Assembly (NCBI GenBank): GCA_910587765.1
Contig: CAJUNR010000010.1
Location: 51,328 to 115,327 of the forward strand
Direction of reading: 5' to 3'
Length of the DNA stretch: 64,000 bases
Origin: an uncultured Lachnospiraceae bacterium
GTDB lineage: Bacteria > Bacillota > Clostridia > Lachnospirales > Lachnospiraceae
In this document: positions 25,817-34,296 of the stretch, in pieces
Numbering within the stretch: position 1 is the first letter of the stretch
Layout of the letters: each line of letters opens with the position of its first letter
Translations under genes and position numbers: made by a program
Notes under the pieces: generated by a model
What the model was told of the DNA's origin: nothing
What the model saw: the letters and a program-made list of their open reading frames with translations, nothing else
Database searches by the model: none

Positions 25817-27013
25817 TCATTCCTCCAGCATCCAGAGCTGCTGATCTCCAATATTGTCTTCATAAAGTTCCCCCAACCGTTTCTCATACGAGAAATAGTC
25901 CTGGATCCGCTCCTGATTGAACACCGACACATATGGAAAATTCCATACCTTCACCACGGCGCCGTCGTAGCAGAACGATTCCTGAATCATGGCGTCCAGA
26001 TTCTTGTATCCCATCAGACAGGTCAGACCGAAGAAAAATACCGCCGCCGTCCTCGGCACCCAGCGCTCTTTCTGCAGGAGCAGAAGCAGCACCGCGCCTT
26101 CAAGCACCTTGAAAATCGCGCAGAACCGGCTGGCGTAGTAAGAACTTCCGCCGAGCAGCAGATAGAAGCACACGCCGCACAGATAAGCCTTGAACAAGAG
26201 TTCGGTCTTCTCCGGCACCTCCCCGTTCTCCTTCCGGTACCAGAGATACAGAAGATACAGGACCAGAGCGCTCACCACCCGCTCCGCCAGCGCAAAATAA
26301 CTGACCTTTCCCTCGAACAGAAGCTCCCACAAATGATAGGACGGAAAATGATTCATGAAAAACCATCGGACTGCGTTGATGCGCACGATCAGTCCGCCCG
26401 CCGCCGCCAGTCCGATGAATGCGGTCATCAGCTTCATGGGAAAATAACAGACAGGCAGAAGCACCAGCCAGGTATAGCCTGCCTGGTGGAAAGAGGCCGC
26501 GATCAGCACACACAGAACGTAACGCACCCATCGCTTCTCCACATAGAACGGAACCGCGACTCCCAGAAACACGCAGACGGCCAGCCCCTGACGGAGCCCG
26601 GACACCATGTAGGTAAGATAGAGCATCGGGTAGAGCAGGAACAGCCCCGCCGTTTTCGCGGGCACCAGCTTTGACAGAAAGCGGTGAATCAGCAGCATCT
26701 CAGCCAAGCCGAGCGCCGCCGCAAATACCCAGAACGGGGCGTGAGCCGTTTTAAACAAAGCGGAAATCAGCCTCCAGCCGATCTCCGGGTAAAAGCCGCA
26801 GATATATCCTTTCGACAGATCAATCACGGCGGGAATCGTCTCATAGATGGCGTGATAGGTGACATAATCCGTCCCCTGCCCGAAGCGGAAGCACAGACAT
26901 GCCGTCATCACACCCCAGCAGGCCCAATAGGCCTGTCTCTCATACCGCGGACAGAACCACGTCAGCAGCGTCCCCGCCGCCAGCAGTAAAAATGTCAGAA
27001 AATACAGACTCAT
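25817..27013 (-). CDS. EpsG-family membrane protein, probable Wzy-type polymerase
   Basis: The 398-residue protein has about ten membrane segments. The arrangement is typical of EpsG: GTDYVTYHAIYE near the N-terminus, a large external loop, and SGLRQGLAVCVFL with the conserved Arg-Gln in the middle. EpsG-type proteins polymerise repeat units on the outer face of the membrane in Bacillus and related exopolysaccharide systems. It is the best polymerase candidate for the long operon. The start overlaps the previous stop as ATGA and AAGGA lies six bases upstream. Confidence 0.8.
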   Translation of the reverse strand: MSLYFLTFLLLAAGTLLTWFCPRYERQAYWACWGVMTACLCFRFGQGTDYVTYHAIYETIPAVIDLSKGYICGFYPEIGWRLISALFKTAHAPFWVFAAALGLAEMLLIHRFLSKLVPAKTAGLFLLYPMLYLTYMVSGLRQGLAVCVFLGVAVPFYVEKRWVRYVLCVLIAASFHQAGYTWLVLLPVCYFPMKLMTAFIGLAAAGGLIVRINAVRWFFMNHFPSYHLWELLFEGKVSYFALAERVVSALVLYLLYLWYRKENGEVPEKTELLFKAYLCGVCFYLLLGGSSYYASRFCAIFKVLEGAVLLLLLQKERWVPRTAAVFFFGLTCLMGYKNLDAMIQESFCYDGAVVKVWNFPYVSVFNQERIQDYFSYEKRLGELYEDNIGDQQLWMLEE

Positions 27014-28107
27014 GCTTTTCCTTCCAGTATATCCGCAATCCTTCTGCTCGCGTACCCGTCGCCGTAAGGATTGCTGGCCATGCTCATCTTCTCATACTCC
27101 CGCCGGTCTTCCAGAAGCAGGCGGAAATTGTCATAGATCGTCTTCTCGTCCGTCCCTACCAGCTTCAGCGTCCCCGCCTCTATCCCCTCCGGCCGCTCCG
27201 TCGTATCCCGCATGACCAGAACCGGTTTGCCAAGGGACGGCGCTTCCTCCTGAATCCCGCCGCTGTCCGTGAGAATCAGATAGCTTCTGGCCAGGAAATT
27301 GTGAAAATCCAGCACATCCAGCGGCTCTATGATGCGGATTCTCTCATCCCCGCCGAGAATCTCGTCGGCCGTCTCCCGAACCGCCGGATTCATATGAATC
27401 GGGTAAATGGCCTTGATATCCGGATGCTCGTCGCACACCCGGCGGATGGCCCGGAACATATGTTTCATCGGCTCTCCCAGATTCTCCCGCCGGTGCGCCG
27501 TGATCATGATCAGCCGGCTTCCCTCGGCCCACGCAAGCTCCGGATGCGTATAGTCCTCCCGCACGGTCGTCTTCAGCGCGTCGATCGCCGTATTTCCGGT
27601 GACGTAGATCGTCTCCGCCGCCTTCCCTTCCTTCAGAAGGTTCTCTCTGGAACGTTCGGTGGGCGCGAAATTGTACGACGCCACAATACTGACCGCCTGG
27701 CGGTTAAATTCTTCCGGATACGGCGAATACAGATTGTAGGTGCGCAGGCCGGCCTCCACATGCCCCACCGGAATCTGCAGATAAAAGCAGGCCAGAGCGG
27801 TCACAAACGTGGTGGTCGTGTCCCCATGCACGAGGACGACATCCGGACATACGTTCTCCAGCACCTCCCGGATGCGGTTCAGAATGTTTGTCGTCACGTC
27901 AAACAGCGTCTGCCGTTCCTTCATGATCGACAGATCATAATCCGGAACGACCGAAAACGCCCTCAGGACCTGATCCAGCATCTGCCGGTGCTGGCCGGTC
28001 ACGCAGACCACCGTCTCGATTCCTTTTCTCCTCTTCAGTTCGTTGACCAGCGGACACATCTTGATAGCCTCCGGCCTTGTCCCAAATACGAGCATTACTC
28101 TTTTCAT
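27010..28107 (-). CDS. wecB: UDP-N-acetylglucosamine 2-epimerase (non-hydrolysing)
   Basis: The 365-residue enzyme has all family signatures: FGTRPEAIKM at the start, GDTTTTF, GHVEAGLRT, ITAHRREN and TDSGGIQEEAPSLGKP. It interconverts UDP-GlcNAc and UDP-ManNAc, or the 3-acetamido uronate analogue as in WbpI. The frame could start upstream, but the ATG at 28107 follows AGGGG with nine-base spacing and gives the standard N-terminus. An in-frame ATG at 28116 overlaps the upstream stop but lies almost on top of that site. The product could feed the WecC/WbpA-type dehydrogenase at 12861-14084. Confidence 0.92.
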   Translation of the reverse strand: MKRVMLVFGTRPEAIKMCPLVNELKRRKGIETVVCVTGQHRQMLDQVLRAFSVVPDYDLSIMKERQTLFDVTTNILNRIREVLENVCPDVVLVHGDTTTTFVTALACFYLQIPVGHVEAGLRTYNLYSPYPEEFNRQAVSIVASYNFAPTERSRENLLKEGKAAETIYVTGNTAIDALKTTVREDYTHPELAWAEGSRLIMITAHRRENLGEPMKHMFRAIRRVCDEHPDIKAIYPIHMNPAVRETADEILGGDERIRIIEPLDVLDFHNFLARSYLILTDSGGIQEEAPSLGKPVLVMRDTTERPEGIEAGTLKLVGTDEKTIYDNFRLLLEDRREYEKMSMASNPYGDGYASRRIADILEGKA

Positions 28108-28112
28108 CGTTC

Positions 28113-29198
28113 TCATTCCCCTATGATTTCCCGGATCTGCTGCGCCAGGCGGCGGTTGTTGTCTTCCACATCCACTCTGCCGACGTATCTTCTCACCTGC
28201 GCCTGCCACCGGCCGTAATGTTCCGCGATGTCCCGGAGCGCCCGGACGTAATCGTCCGAGGCCCGTCCGACTTTATATCTCTCACAGAACTCTTTCAGCG
28301 GCGGATTCGTGGACGTCACCACCGGCTTCTCTTCAAATAAGAACTCATAGATCTTGCCGCTGGCGCAGTATTTGTTATTCAGATCTCTCTGATGGTACGC
28401 CACCATCCCGACCTGACTGTGGGAGATAAAATATTTCAGATGATCCTGGTCCATGCGGGGGAAAATCTTCACGTTGGTAAGACCGCACGTCCGAATCGTT
28501 TCCCGCACAATCCATTCATCCTCTTCCGTGCTCTCGCCGATCAGCAGCAGCTCAAAGGCGTCCCCGAGCTCCTTCATGGCATCGAGCATCTTCCCCGTCG
28601 TACGGCTCATATCGCAGCCGGCCGTGGAGACGATCCGGAATTTCTCTTCCTCGAAAAACCCGCCGCACTCCGTTTCCACCTGTTCCCTTTTCTGATCGGA
28701 GGTGTACGCAAGACGACGGATATTCTCATAATTCAAAGGCTCTCTCTTCAGGCCGAACATCTTTACCATCCGTCTGGCGCGGTACGCGTTGGCGGCGATG
28801 ACCACGTCCGAACGCCCGGTAAACAGCCTTTCCACCAGACAGCCGATCTTTCCCGCGATCCCGGCCGCGCTCTTCCTATCATACAGCTCCCGGCAGTCCT
28901 GCACCACGCGTCCGGCCCCTGTCAGCCTGCGGGCAATGTATCCGGGAAGAATCCCCTTCCGGTTATCAATAAAGATCAGATCCTGCCTGCCGAGCGCGCG
29001 CGCCTGCATACAGACAAACAGCAGAAAGCGGCTGTAGCCGCGGTCCCGGTAGAGGACGTGCCCCTGCCCGCCTGCCGTCTCCCCGTCCGAAGCCCGGGTG
29101 ATATATGTGACCTCGCCCAGCTCCTTCGCTACCTGTATCAGCTCCCGCAGCCGGCCGTCATATTTGTAGTTGTCGTAGGAGATCAGCAGTATCTTCAT
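28113..29198 (-). CDS. Glycosyltransferase, GT-B fold
   Basis: The 361-residue protein begins MKILLISYDNYKYDGRLREL, an N-terminal Rossmann strand followed by the D-x-R/G-x-x pattern of group 1 enzymes. It has a donor-domain start FRIVSTAGCDMSRTTGKMLD and a SGKIYEFLFEEKPVV acidic motif equivalent to the family E-x7-E region. It probably adds one sugar of the repeat unit at the cytoplasmic face. It overlaps the previous gene by four bases (ATGA). Donor and linkage are unknown. Confidence 0.8.
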   Translation of the reverse strand: MKILLISYDNYKYDGRLRELIQVAKELGEVTYITRASDGETAGGQGHVLYRDRGYSRFLLFVCMQARALGRQDLIFIDNRKGILPGYIARRLTGAGRVVQDCRELYDRKSAAGIAGKIGCLVERLFTGRSDVVIAANAYRARRMVKMFGLKREPLNYENIRRLAYTSDQKREQVETECGGFFEEEKFRIVSTAGCDMSRTTGKMLDAMKELGDAFELLLIGESTEEDEWIVRETIRTCGLTNVKIFPRMDQDHLKYFISHSQVGMVAYHQRDLNNKYCASGKIYEFLFEEKPVVTSTNPPLKEFCERYKVGRASDDYVRALRDIAEHYGRWQAQVRRYVGRVDVEDNNRRLAQQIREIIGE

Positions 29199-30331
29199 GC
29201 GTCCGCTCCCGTCTTCTCACGGATGAGGCGGATAATCCTCTGCTGATCTTCGGCGGACAGATACGGAGACACCGGAATGGCCAGGGTTCTCCGGCAGATA
29301 TCCGTCGTCACCGGCAGACGCTCCCCGTACAGGCAGCATCCGGAAAACACCGCCTGCTGATGCAGTCCCTTGGGATAATAGATCATCGTCGGCACGCCGT
29401 TCTCCTTCAGATGCGCGCGCACCTGATCGCGCTCCTCTTCATTTTTCAATAAGATGTTGTAAGACGCCCAACTCGACGTATACCCCTCCGGTATCCTCGG
29501 CACCTTGACGCAGTCTCCCAGGCCTTCCGTATATCTGGCCGCCACCGCGTTCACATTCCGGAGCTCATACTCCTGAAACGCCTTCAGCTTGACCTGCACG
29601 ACCGCCGCCTGAATCGTATCCAGACGGGAATTCATGCCGATGCGCACGTTGTCGTATTTATCGCTGCCCTTGCCGTGTACCCGCAGGGAACGGATCAGCG
29701 CCGCCCACTCCCCGTTGTCCGTAAAAACGGCTCCTCCGTCCCCGTAGCAGCCCAGAGGCTTGGCCGGGAAGAAAGAAGTCGTGGAGATATCGCCCAGACT
29801 TCCGGCGCGCTTCCCATGGTACGTGCTGCCGAATCCCTGCGCGGAATCCTCGAGAATATACAGATGATAGCGGTCGGCAATCTCCCGGATCCGCTCATAA
29901 TCCGCCGGCAGTCCGAAGAGATCGACCGCCACAATCGCCCGCGGCGTAAGCCTTCCCTCGTCCAGTACCGCCCGGATGACCCGTTCCAGGCTTTCGACAT
30001 CCAGATTGAACGTATCTTCATACACGTCGGCAAACACCGGCGTCGCTCCCACGAAGGCAACCGACTCCGCGGAGGAGAAGAAGGTGTGATCGGGTACGAA
30101 CACCGCATCCCCCGCGCCCACTCCCCACGCCTTCAGGGCCAGCGTCAGCGCGTCGGTCCCGTTGCCGCAGGTGACGCAGTGCTTCACTCCCACATACGCC
30201 GCCAGTTCCTGCTCCAGCTCGTCGATCTGGTCTCCCGCAATGTAATCAGAGGAATCCAGCACCTGTTCGATCGCCGCGTCCATCTCCTTTTTCAGCGCTC
30301 TGTACTGGCTCTTCAAATCCCGAAACTGCAT
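29195..30331 (-). CDS. DegT/DnrJ-family sugar aminotransferase, WbpE/WlbC-like
   Basis: The 378-residue PLP enzyme has GNGTDALTLAL, the cofactor-contact pair in EDSAQGFGS (about 161-169) and the Schiff-base lysine in FFPAKPLGCYGDGGA (K191). The Lys context matches WbpE/WlbC/FdtB enzymes that aminate the 3-keto group of a nucleotide sugar. A Gfo/Idh dehydrogenase (34289-35368) and an LpxD-like acyltransferase (33370-34296) in the same operon would supply the ketone and acylate the amine. GGGGAGG precedes the ATG. The acyl carrier protein gene lies one base upstream. Confidence 0.88.
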   Translation of the reverse strand: MQFRDLKSQYRALKKEMDAAIEQVLDSSDYIAGDQIDELEQELAAYVGVKHCVTCGNGTDALTLALKAWGVGAGDAVFVPDHTFFSSAESVAFVGATPVFADVYEDTFNLDVESLERVIRAVLDEGRLTPRAIVAVDLFGLPADYERIREIADRYHLYILEDSAQGFGSTYHGKRAGSLGDISTTSFFPAKPLGCYGDGGAVFTDNGEWAALIRSLRVHGKGSDKYDNVRIGMNSRLDTIQAAVVQVKLKAFQEYELRNVNAVAARYTEGLGDCVKVPRIPEGYTSSWASYNILLKNEEERDQVRAHLKENGVPTMIYYPKGLHQQAVFSGCCLYGERLPVTTDICRRTLAIPVSPYLSAEDQQRIIRLIREKTGADA

Positions 30332-30332
30332 C

Positions 30333-30566
30333 TTATGCGTCCTCCCCTTTCAACTGCTCCAACAGTCTCCACATATCCTTTGCAGAGTTGAAATTCTCCG
30401 GCACGATCTCCTCCGCCGGCACTTCGATCCCGAACTGGTCTTCAATCTCCGCAATCAGCGTAATCACGTCAAAGGACTCCAGCAGCCCGTCGTCGATCAG
30501 CTCCTGTTCTCTCTCAAAATCAATTTCCGGCTTCAGCGCCGTCAGTAATTCCATAAATTCTTCCAT
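30333..30566 (-). CDS. Stand-alone acyl carrier protein, DltC-like
   Basis: The 77-residue acidic, helical protein has the phosphopantetheine attachment motif GLLESFDVITLIAEIE, with Ser31 as the modification site. Helix III follows (FGIEVPAEEIVP). The LLESF context is nearer to DltC and specialised amino-acyl carriers than to fatty-acid AcpP (DSLD). It lies between a decarboxylase and an aminotransferase, close to a DltA-like ligase and an LpxD-like acyltransferase. I infer that it holds an amino acid or other acid as thioester during sugar N-acylation. GGAGG lies five bases before the ATG. Confidence 0.85.
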   Translation of the reverse strand: MEEFMELLTALKPEIDFEREQELIDDGLLESFDVITLIAEIEDQFGIEVPAEEIVPENFNSAKDMWRLLEQLKGEDA

Positions 30567-30609
30567 ACGTCCTCCTGTTCTGTTCTCATGAAGGTGGCTT
30601 CCCCGCCGT

Positions 30610-31797
30610 CTATGAGGGGGGATTCGGCTGGTTGAGCGTGTTCAGTTTCCAGGTTTCGACGCCGTCTCTTATTAGCCGGGCGCCCTCGCGGCCGCTGTAG
30701 GTGTAGATCTTTGGCATCCTCCTGCTCAGGAAGAGATAGATCCCCTCGGTCACCGAATAGGCCCCGATGTTGTGAAACGCCAGATAATCTCCGACCCTCA
30801 CGTCGCGCAGAGGCAGCTTTTTCAGCAGAACATCCGCTACGGTGCACAGAGAGCCGTAGACCGTCCAGCACCTTTCCTCCTTCTCCAGCGGATGCTGCGG
30901 AAAATAAGATAAGACGGGCGTTTTCATGGCCATATTCTGGCCGTAATAATTCACATGATGGATGCCCCCGTCCACAATGCACACATTGACCGCTTCGTTC
31001 TGCTTCAGATCCGTCACCTTCGTCAGGTAATAGCCGCAGCAGGCCGTCAGAAACCGCCCCATCTCAAACACCAGCTCGTAAGGGCGTTCCTCCTCAAAAA
31101 GCGCTGTGAATGCTTCCAGAAGCTTCCGATCCTCTCCGGCGTCGTCCTTCGTAAAATACGGCACTCCCAGCCCCGGACCGAACTCCAGCACCCGGATCCG
31201 GAACTGCTCCTGCGCGCGCAGCCGCCCGGAAAAGTCCTCGATATACTGCAGCTCGCCCGCGATTTTGGAAACGGACTTTTTCTGCGTGCCTGTAAAATAC
31301 TGCAGCCCGGCGATGTCCAGATTCGGATAAGCGTCCCGCTCCCTGATCAGCGCGAGGACATCGTCCTCGCTCATGCCGAACTGATTTTTGCTCGTCACCC
31401 GCAGAAGGACCTCCGCTCTCTTCCCCAGCTCCCGGGCGCAGCGGTCCACCAGCAGAAACTGACGTCTGGATTCCGCCGTGTAGCGGACGACGCCCTGTTC
31501 CATCGCATAGCGGACATCCTCATATTCCCTGCTGACGCCCGACAGCACGACTTTGGCCATGTCCGTCCCGCTCTCCACACAGATGTGCAGTTCTCCCGGC
31601 GAGCAGACTTCATAGTGCTCCACCTGTCTGTCCATGAACCCCACCAGAAACGGATTGGCCTTTACCGCAAAGCACAGCTTTGCCGGCCGGATGTTACGGG
31701 CGACCCAGGCAACCCTCTCCTCCAGAAGATCGAGGTCAAACACATAGGACGGAGTTCCCAGAGACACCGCAAGCTCCTCAAGCTTCCTCTCTTCCAT
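30610..31797 (-). CDS. Fold-type III PLP-dependent decarboxylase (DAP/Orn decarboxylase family)
   Basis: The 395-residue protein has the PLP lysine in CFAVKANPF (K46), a glycine-rich phosphate loop (EFGPGLGVPYF, about 205-215), the E-x-x-R pair in FEMGRFL and the active-site cysteine in VYGSLCTVADVL (C318). These are hallmarks of diaminopimelate and ornithine-type decarboxylases. It lies directly between the DltA-like ligase and the carrier protein. VinO (with VinN and VinL) and BtrK (with BtrJ and BtrI) are decarboxylases of this fold that act on amino acids tethered to a carrier protein. I therefore favour a carrier-bound substrate over free diaminopimelate. AAGGAG precedes the ATG. Confidence 0.82.
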   Translation of the reverse strand: MEERKLEELAVSLGTPSYVFDLDLLEERVAWVARNIRPAKLCFAVKANPFLVGFMDRQVEHYEVCSPGELHICVESGTDMAKVVLSGVSREYEDVRYAMEQGVVRYTAESRRQFLLVDRCARELGKRAEVLLRVTSKNQFGMSEDDVLALIRERDAYPNLDIAGLQYFTGTQKKSVSKIAGELQYIEDFSGRLRAQEQFRIRVLEFGPGLGVPYFTKDDAGEDRKLLEAFTALFEEERPYELVFEMGRFLTACCGYYLTKVTDLKQNEAVNVCIVDGGIHHVNYYGQNMAMKTPVLSYFPQHPLEKEERCWTVYGSLCTVADVLLKKLPLRDVRVGDYLAFHNIGAYSVTEGIYLFLSRRMPKIYTYSGREGARLIRDGVETWKLNTLNQPNPPS

Positions 31798-31820
31798 CAG
31801 ACGCCTCTCCTTTTTCTTGT

Positions 31821-33353
31821 TTATTGAAACGTTTTCTTCTCCTGATATTCTGCCATCAGCGCTTTACGGTCAATCTTTCCGTTTTTCGTGATCGGCATAC
31901 CTTCCACTTTGTGGAATATATTTGGAATCATAAACCGTGGAAGCCGTTCTGTCAACTGTTTGATGATCTCTTTTGCCTCCGGCTCTCCCACATAGAAGCC
32001 CATGATCTTCGTATTCGGCTCGTCGTAGATACAGCAGACCCGCTCGATTCCCGGAAGCGCCTGAAAGGCCGCCTCGATCTCGCCCAGCTCGATCCGGTGC
32101 CCCATATGCTTGATCTGAAAATCCTTGCGGGTTACATAATACAGCTCCCCCCGGGCGTCATAGCGCCCCAGATCTCCGGTGCGGTACATCAGTTCCGGAT
32201 AGCACTCGTTGAGCGGATTCTGGACGAACGCGAGACGGGTCTTCTCTTCGTCCCGGTAGTAACCGAGCGCCAGCGCCGTACCGGTGACGCAGATCTCCCC
32301 CAGCCGGCCCGGTTCGGTCAGCAGCCGGTCCTCCTCGTCCAGGAGAAACACGCGTTCGTTCGGGAAAGCGGTCCCGATGGGAATCCCTTCCTCCCCGTCA
32401 AAACGCCGTTCCCTGTCAATCCTGTAATACGTACAGTTACAGGTAATCTCCGTAGGACCGTACAGATTCACATACAGGGCGTCCGGCAGATAAGAGCGCC
32501 AGTAATCGAGCTGTTTCACCGGCATCACCTCTCCGCTGAACATGACCCGGCGGATCCTCTTCGGCACCTTGTAGCGGAATCCTTTCAGCATCGAAATCAC
32601 GCACAGCGCCGACACCGCCCACGTAAGACTCGTGACCTTTCTGTCATCCAGGAAATCCAGAAGTTTCTTCGGCACGCTGAAATATTTCTTTGGAATCACC
32701 TCCAGAGTGGCCCCGACCTTGAGCGACGGATAAATATCCTTCACGGAGACGTCGAAATCAAAAGGCGCCTGGCCGCCGATCACATCCTCCCTCTCAAAAC
32801 CGAAGAGGCGGGTAAAATGCTCCGTAAAATCGATCACCGAGCGGTGGCAGACCACCACGCCTTTGGGCACCCCCGTGGAACCGGAGGTAAAGATCGCGTA
32901 CAGTGGATCCGTGTCGCAGGCCGTCCTGCGCCTCCGCAAAAGCCCCTCCTCATCGATTTCGTGAAACGCCAGCTCCTCCGCCAAAAGCACCCGGCCGCCG
33001 AAACCCAGTTCCTCCAGCGGCTTCGACAATTCCCCGGTCGTCACGATGATCCGCGCCTTTAACGTCTCAAGAATCGTGCGGATCCTTTCCGCGGGCTGTT
33101 CCGGTTCCACCAACGTATAAAAGCAGCCTGCATAGACTGCTCCCATAAACACATTCAGAGTCTGCGCCCTTTTTTCCATCAGGACCGGAACCGGCGCATT
33201 CTGAGGAAGCACTGCCAGCAGGGCACTGCCAATCCTTTTCGCCTGTTCCACAGCCTCTTCATAAGTATAACTCTGTTCCAGATCCTCGTACGCCGTCTTT
33301 CCCGGACAGGAGGCCGCGCTTGCCTCCAGATAATCCAGTATATTCTGAACCAT
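31821..33353 (-). CDS. DltA-like amino acid:carrier-protein adenylating ligase
   Basis: The 510-residue adenylate-forming enzyme shows all core motifs: the phosphate loop TSGSTGVPKG (156-165), NLYGPTEITCN (about 296-306), YRTGDLGRYD (390-399), DFQIKHMGHRIELGEIE and the C-terminal catalytic lysine in KNGKIDRKAL (K493). Length and the compact single-domain form match D-alanine:carrier ligase DltA. No DltB or DltD is present in the window. In DltA the residue before GE in the substrate pocket is the D-Ala-selecting cysteine, as I recall it. Here the motif is FSGE with Ser273, hinting at a different amino acid. It should load the adjacent carrier protein. AGGAGAAGGAG precedes the ATG. Confidence 0.85.
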   Translation of the reverse strand: MVQNILDYLEASAASCPGKTAYEDLEQSYTYEEAVEQAKRIGSALLAVLPQNAPVPVLMEKRAQTLNVFMGAVYAGCFYTLVEPEQPAERIRTILETLKARIIVTTGELSKPLEELGFGGRVLLAEELAFHEIDEEGLLRRRRTACDTDPLYAIFTSGSTGVPKGVVVCHRSVIDFTEHFTRLFGFEREDVIGGQAPFDFDVSVKDIYPSLKVGATLEVIPKKYFSVPKKLLDFLDDRKVTSLTWAVSALCVISMLKGFRYKVPKRIRRVMFSGEVMPVKQLDYWRSYLPDALYVNLYGPTEITCNCTYYRIDRERRFDGEEGIPIGTAFPNERVFLLDEEDRLLTEPGRLGEICVTGTALALGYYRDEEKTRLAFVQNPLNECYPELMYRTGDLGRYDARGELYYVTRKDFQIKHMGHRIELGEIEAAFQALPGIERVCCIYDEPNTKIMGFYVGEPEAKEIIKQLTERLPRFMIPNIFHKVEGMPITKNGKIDRKALMAEYQEKKTFQ

Positions 33354-33369
33354 AGATCTCCTTCTCCTG

Positions 33370-34296
33370 TTATGATCGCGTATCCTGACGCTGCTTCATC
33401 TCCGGTACCCGGCGCGCCGGATTGCCGAACTGCTTCTCACCCTGCGGAACGTCCCGGATCGCCACGGCGCCCAGTCCAAGATACGCATGATCGCCGACTG
33501 AGATACGGTTTGTCGTCACAGCCATCGGCGCCACATAGACGTGCGCGCCGAGATCGCAGTGTCCCGAGATGCTCGATTTGCCTCCGACGGAGCTGTTCTC
33601 TCCGATCACGCAGTTGTGACCCACGTCTCCGAGCATGCCGACGACCGAACTTCTTCCGAGCACCGTCGTCCGTGAATCTCCCGCGCCGATCACGGCGCCG
33701 GCCAGAATCAGGCAGCCGTCTTCAATCACGGTCCCGGCCAGATGCGGCAGGTCCCGGCACACCCCGTCTTCCAGCCGGTAGACGTCCATATCGTCGGCGC
33801 CGATCACACACCGCTCGTGAATCCGCACGTTGTTCCCGATCCGCACATGGTCGCGGATGACCGTGCCCGAGCCGATCTCACAGCCGTCGCCGATCACCAC
33901 GTCGTTCCCGATCACGCAGAACGGGGCGATCCGGACGTCCCGGCCCAGCTTTGCGCCCCGGCTGATGTAACTGCCGCCAACACTCTCGTATTCCGCCCGC
34001 GGAAGCAGCGCCTGATAGCGCTCCAGCAGGATTCCGTACATGCTTTTCTGCATCGCCGCTTTAATCTGCACGCAGGAAGGGTCCATTCCCGGCAGCTCCA
34101 CCTCTTCTTTGGTCACAAATACGGCCTCCCGGACTTCCCGGTAGCTGCCGTCAATGTCCGTGCGCACGTAGACGATGCTGTTGCTTTTCGGCGCTTCCGG
34201 GTCGGACACGCCGAAGAGCAGAAACTGTTTCTGTGCGAGCTGGGGAAATTCCTCTCCCGCCAGCTCGCACGCCCTTACTTCCCCTGTCTTAAACAT
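33370..34296 (-). CDS. LpxD-like left-handed beta-helix N-acyltransferase
   Basis: The 308-residue protein has an N-terminal domain of about 105 residues, then hexapeptide repeats (IGNDVVIGDG, IRDHVRIGNNVRI and others, about 109-300). It has the LpxD-type histidine context GDVGHNCVIGEN (H227) and ends with GNPARRVP. LpxD uses acyl-ACP, not acyl-CoA, and a carrier protein gene lies three genes downstream. That is why I predict an ACP-bound donor. The N-terminal uridine-binding-like domain makes it longer than PglD or WbpD (about 190-200 residues). The ATG at 34296 follows GGGAG; upstream in-frame codons overlap the previous gene. Confidence 0.8.
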   Translation of the reverse strand: MFKTGEVRACELAGEEFPQLAQKQFLLFGVSDPEAPKSNSIVYVRTDIDGSYREVREAVFVTKEEVELPGMDPSCVQIKAAMQKSMYGILLERYQALLPRAEYESVGGSYISRGAKLGRDVRIAPFCVIGNDVVIGDGCEIGSGTVIRDHVRIGNNVRIHERCVIGADDMDVYRLEDGVCRDLPHLAGTVIEDGCLILAGAVIGAGDSRTTVLGRSSVVGMLGDVGHNCVIGENSSVGGKSSISGHCDLGAHVYVAPMAVTTNRISVGDHAYLGLGAVAIRDVPQGEKQFGNPARRVPEMKQRQDTRS

